Positions 6,943 through 7,825 of a DNA stretch of 7,825 nucleotides are shown here, in pieces. The notes beneath the pieces were generated by a model, which ran no database searches, was not told the origin of the DNA, and was given only the letters and a program-made list of their open reading frames with translations. Origin of the DNA: Actinomycetota bacterium (GTDB lineage: Bacteria; Actinomycetota; Acidimicrobiia; Acidimicrobiales; CADCTF01); NCBI GenBank assembly GCA_019348305.1, contig JAHWJQ010000096.1:1-7825 (forward strand). Reading direction: 5' to 3'. Made by a program: the position numbers and the translations under genes. Each line of letters begins with the position of its first letter. Positions within the stretch are counted from its first letter, which is position 1.

Positions 6943-7124
6943 TCCCCGGAAGCGGCGCCCCCGAAGGCCTCCTGGTGGACCGTCACCGTCGCCTCCAGCA
7001 GGTCCCGCAGCCCCGCCTTCTTCAGGTTGGACATCACCTGCCCGGGAGGCGTCTGCCCTCGCTCCCACTCCATCCAGATGCTGAGGAGCTTCGCGGGGTC
7101 GGGCGGGGGTCGCTCGTCGGGCAT
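6939..7124 (-). CDS. Small conserved-looking protein of unknown function (61 residues)
   Basis: The product is 61 residues: a proline-rich start (MPDERPPPDPAKLL), a tryptophan-containing helix SIWMEWERGQTPPGQV, and MSNLKKAGLRDLLEATV. It has no signal peptide, membrane segment or cysteine. The WMEWERG...PGxVMxxLKxAGLRDLL pattern resembles short hypothetical proteins I associate with actinobacterial genomes, but I cannot name a family. The gene is real by context: its stop overlaps the NUDIX start, and a TAGGTT hexamer lies six bases before the ATG, so it is probably read from a leaderless transcript and heads the operon with the NUDIX and DUF2752 genes. The well-spaced helices suggest a small partner or regulatory protein, which is only a guess. 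Confidence 0.75.
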   Translation of the reverse strand: MPDERPPPDPAKLLSIWMEWERGQTPPGQVMSNLKKAGLRDLLEATVTVHQEAFGGAASGE

Positions 7125-7130
7125 CGGCTC

Positions 7131-7136
7131 AACCTA
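7131..7136 (-). promoter_or_regulatory. Candidate leaderless -10 element (TAGGTT) of the 61-residue gene operon
   Basis: On the minus strand TAGGTT is followed by GAGCCG and the ATG at 7124. The hexamer and spacer nearly repeat the guaA start context (TAGGCT GAGCC ATG). It lies in a 30-base divergent gap between this gene and the plus-strand DUF3052-like remnant. No -35 element is evident. Confidence 0.5.
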
Positions 7137-7154
7137 CGCGACAACTTCTGCTTC

Positions 7155-7309
7155 CATGGGCGGCTACTTCGCGACGCCCCTGCCCCAGAAGCTCGGAGGA
7201 CACCATTCGAGATCTCGCCCTTCCCCGGGGGCTGGTCGACAACAAGGTCTGCGCCATCGACGAGACGTGGTCGGGGCTCCGCCTCGTGTGGCGCAAGGAG
7301 CGGCGGTGA
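7155..7309 (+). pseudogene. DUF3052-like gene remnant with internal deletion
   Basis: Two pieces of one small protein are joined out of frame. The first, from ATG 7155, reads MGGYFATPLPQKLGG, like the start of short actinobacterial proteins (roughly 130-150 residues) that I associate with DUF3052. The second, in another frame from about 7196 to TGA 7307-7309, has 37 codons and reads EDTIRDLALPRGL, then VDNKVCAIDETWSGLRLVW and a basic end, which is the conserved C-terminus of the same family. The roughly 80-90 residues normally between them are absent. The junction lies at 7191-7199. As written, the ATG frame passes into unrelated codons, so no normal protein can be made. Family function is unknown. 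The family name is from memory of the C-terminal motif; the split-frame observation is direct. Confidence 0.6.
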
Positions 7310-7310
7310 C

Positions 7311-7344
7311 GCAAACGGCCGGGCCCGAGGGCCCGGCCGTTTGC
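7311..7344. terminator. Bidirectional hairpin terminator between groEL and the DUF3052-like remnant
   Basis: A perfect 16-bp stem (GCAAACGGCCGGGCCC and its exact complement) encloses a GA dinucleotide, so the hairpin tip must open to CGAG or wider. It begins two bases after the plus-strand TGA (7307-7309) and lies 27 bases beyond the groEL stop on the minus strand. The plus side continues TTGTTCGG, a short T-rich stretch; the minus side has T's only within the stem foot. It probably ends transcription from both convergent genes. Confidence 0.85.
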
Positions 7345-7371
7345 TTGTTCGGTCGTGCTGTGTGGGCGCTG

Positions 7372-7825
7372 CTACATCATCCCCATGCCGCCCATGCCGC
7401 CCATGCCACCCATGCCGCCGGCCAGCGAGCCGGTGGCGTGGGGGTCGGGCGCCGGCTTGTCGGCCACCAGTGCCTCGGTCGACAACAGCAGCCCCGCGAT
7501 CGACGCCGCGTTCTCGAGGGCAGAACGGGTGACCTTGGCCGGGTCGAGGACGCCGGCTTTGAGAAGATCCTCGAACTCGCCGGTGGCGGCGTTGAGCCCG
7601 ACGCTGCCCGTCTCCCGCTCGACCTGCTGCACCATGATCGAGCCTTCGAGACCGGCGTTGATGGCGATCCACTTGGTCGGCTCTTCGAGGGCCTTGTGGA
7701 CCGATCGCGCACCGGTCGCCTCGTCCCCGCTGAGGCTGGGGATGAGCTCGCTGACGGCGCTGCGGGCCCGCAGCAGGGCGGTACCGCCCCCTGCCACCAC
7801 GCCCTCCTCGATGGCCGCCCGGGTG
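7372..7825 (-). CDS. groL: 60 kDa chaperonin GroEL, C-terminal part
   Basis: The C-terminal 150 residues of GroEL, of about 540 in the family, are in view; the rest lies past the right edge. GroEL forms the double-ring ATP-dependent folding chamber in the cytoplasm. The visible part starts [20 protein letters not shown], the conserved return into the equatorial domain, and continues with [58 protein letters not shown]. It ends in the flexible GGM repeat tail ([15 protein letters not shown]), typical of housekeeping GroEL copies rather than the His-rich tail of some actinobacterial GroEL1 paralogues. The reading frame is intact here. A strong hairpin 27 bases after the stop is its likely terminator. 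Confidence 0.98.
   Translation of the reverse strand, partial: TRAAIEEGVVAGGGTALLRARSAVSELIPSLSGDEATGARSVHKALEEPTKWIAINAGLEGSIMVQQVERETGSVGLNAATGEFEDLLKAGVLDPAKVTRSALENAASIAGLLLSTEALVADKPAPDPHATGSLAGGMGGMGGMGGMGMM

Noticed and set aside
7375..7425. Short tandem repeat of about nine bases (CCCATGCCG units)
   Set aside because: It is the coding sequence of the GGM tail of GroEL, not an independent repeat or CRISPR array.
1..7825. tRNA, rRNA, riboswitch, CRISPR, toxin-antitoxin or defence genes
   Set aside because: Scanning by eye found no cloverleaf, conserved rRNA block, repeat-spacer array or defence motif. The guaA and guaB3 leaders are too short for a guanine-type riboswitch.

Overview
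This is a very GC-rich window with GTG starts, GTGA stop/start overlaps and codons mostly ending in G or C. All intact genes belong to families common in Actinobacteria. The purine genes guaB3 and guaA lie between groEL and a UvrD/PcrA helicase. This looks like an uncultured actinobacterium, and I would guess class Acidimicrobiia, but the class is inference from gene content and order.

Layout, left to right. The 5' end of a UvrD/PcrA-type helicase gene runs off the left edge on the minus strand (1-92). Two short perfect palindromes sit in the gap between it and a plus-strand pair: a small gamma-glutamylcyclotransferase-fold protein (209-568) and a small membrane protein (565-851) whose frame appears broken. 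A long minus-strand block follows, read right to left: a 61-residue protein, a NUDIX CoA pyrophosphatase, a DUF2752 membrane protein, an IMP dehydrogenase-related GuaB3, a zinc-free quinone-oxidoreductase-like MDR enzyme, GMP synthetase (guaA) and a luciferase-like flavin oxidoreductase. At the right edge, a short plus-strand DUF3052-like remnant converges on the 3' end of groEL across a strong hairpin terminator.

How the genes fit together. GuaB3 and GuaA would carry out the two steps from IMP to GMP (IMP to XMP to GMP). The small protein, NUDIX enzyme and DUF2752 gene are packed with a 4-base overlap and an 8-base gap, so they look like one operon. The LLM oxidoreductase starts 17 bases after guaA and is probably co-transcribed with it. 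Three genes (helicase, guaA, the 61-residue protein) have a TANNNT -10 element ending 5-6 bases before the start codon, as in leaderless actinobacterial transcripts.

The region is mostly ordinary housekeeping and I see no defence system, mobile element gene, CRISPR array or new multi-gene system. The unusual points are four disrupted reading frames in under 8 kb (nonsense codon in guaB3, one-base shift in the MDR gene, probable one-base shift in the membrane protein, internal deletion in the DUF3052-like gene), a perfect 13-bp inverted repeat between guaB3 and the MDR gene, and the repeated leaderless start context. Whether the broken frames are biology or assembly error cannot be told from the sequence alone.
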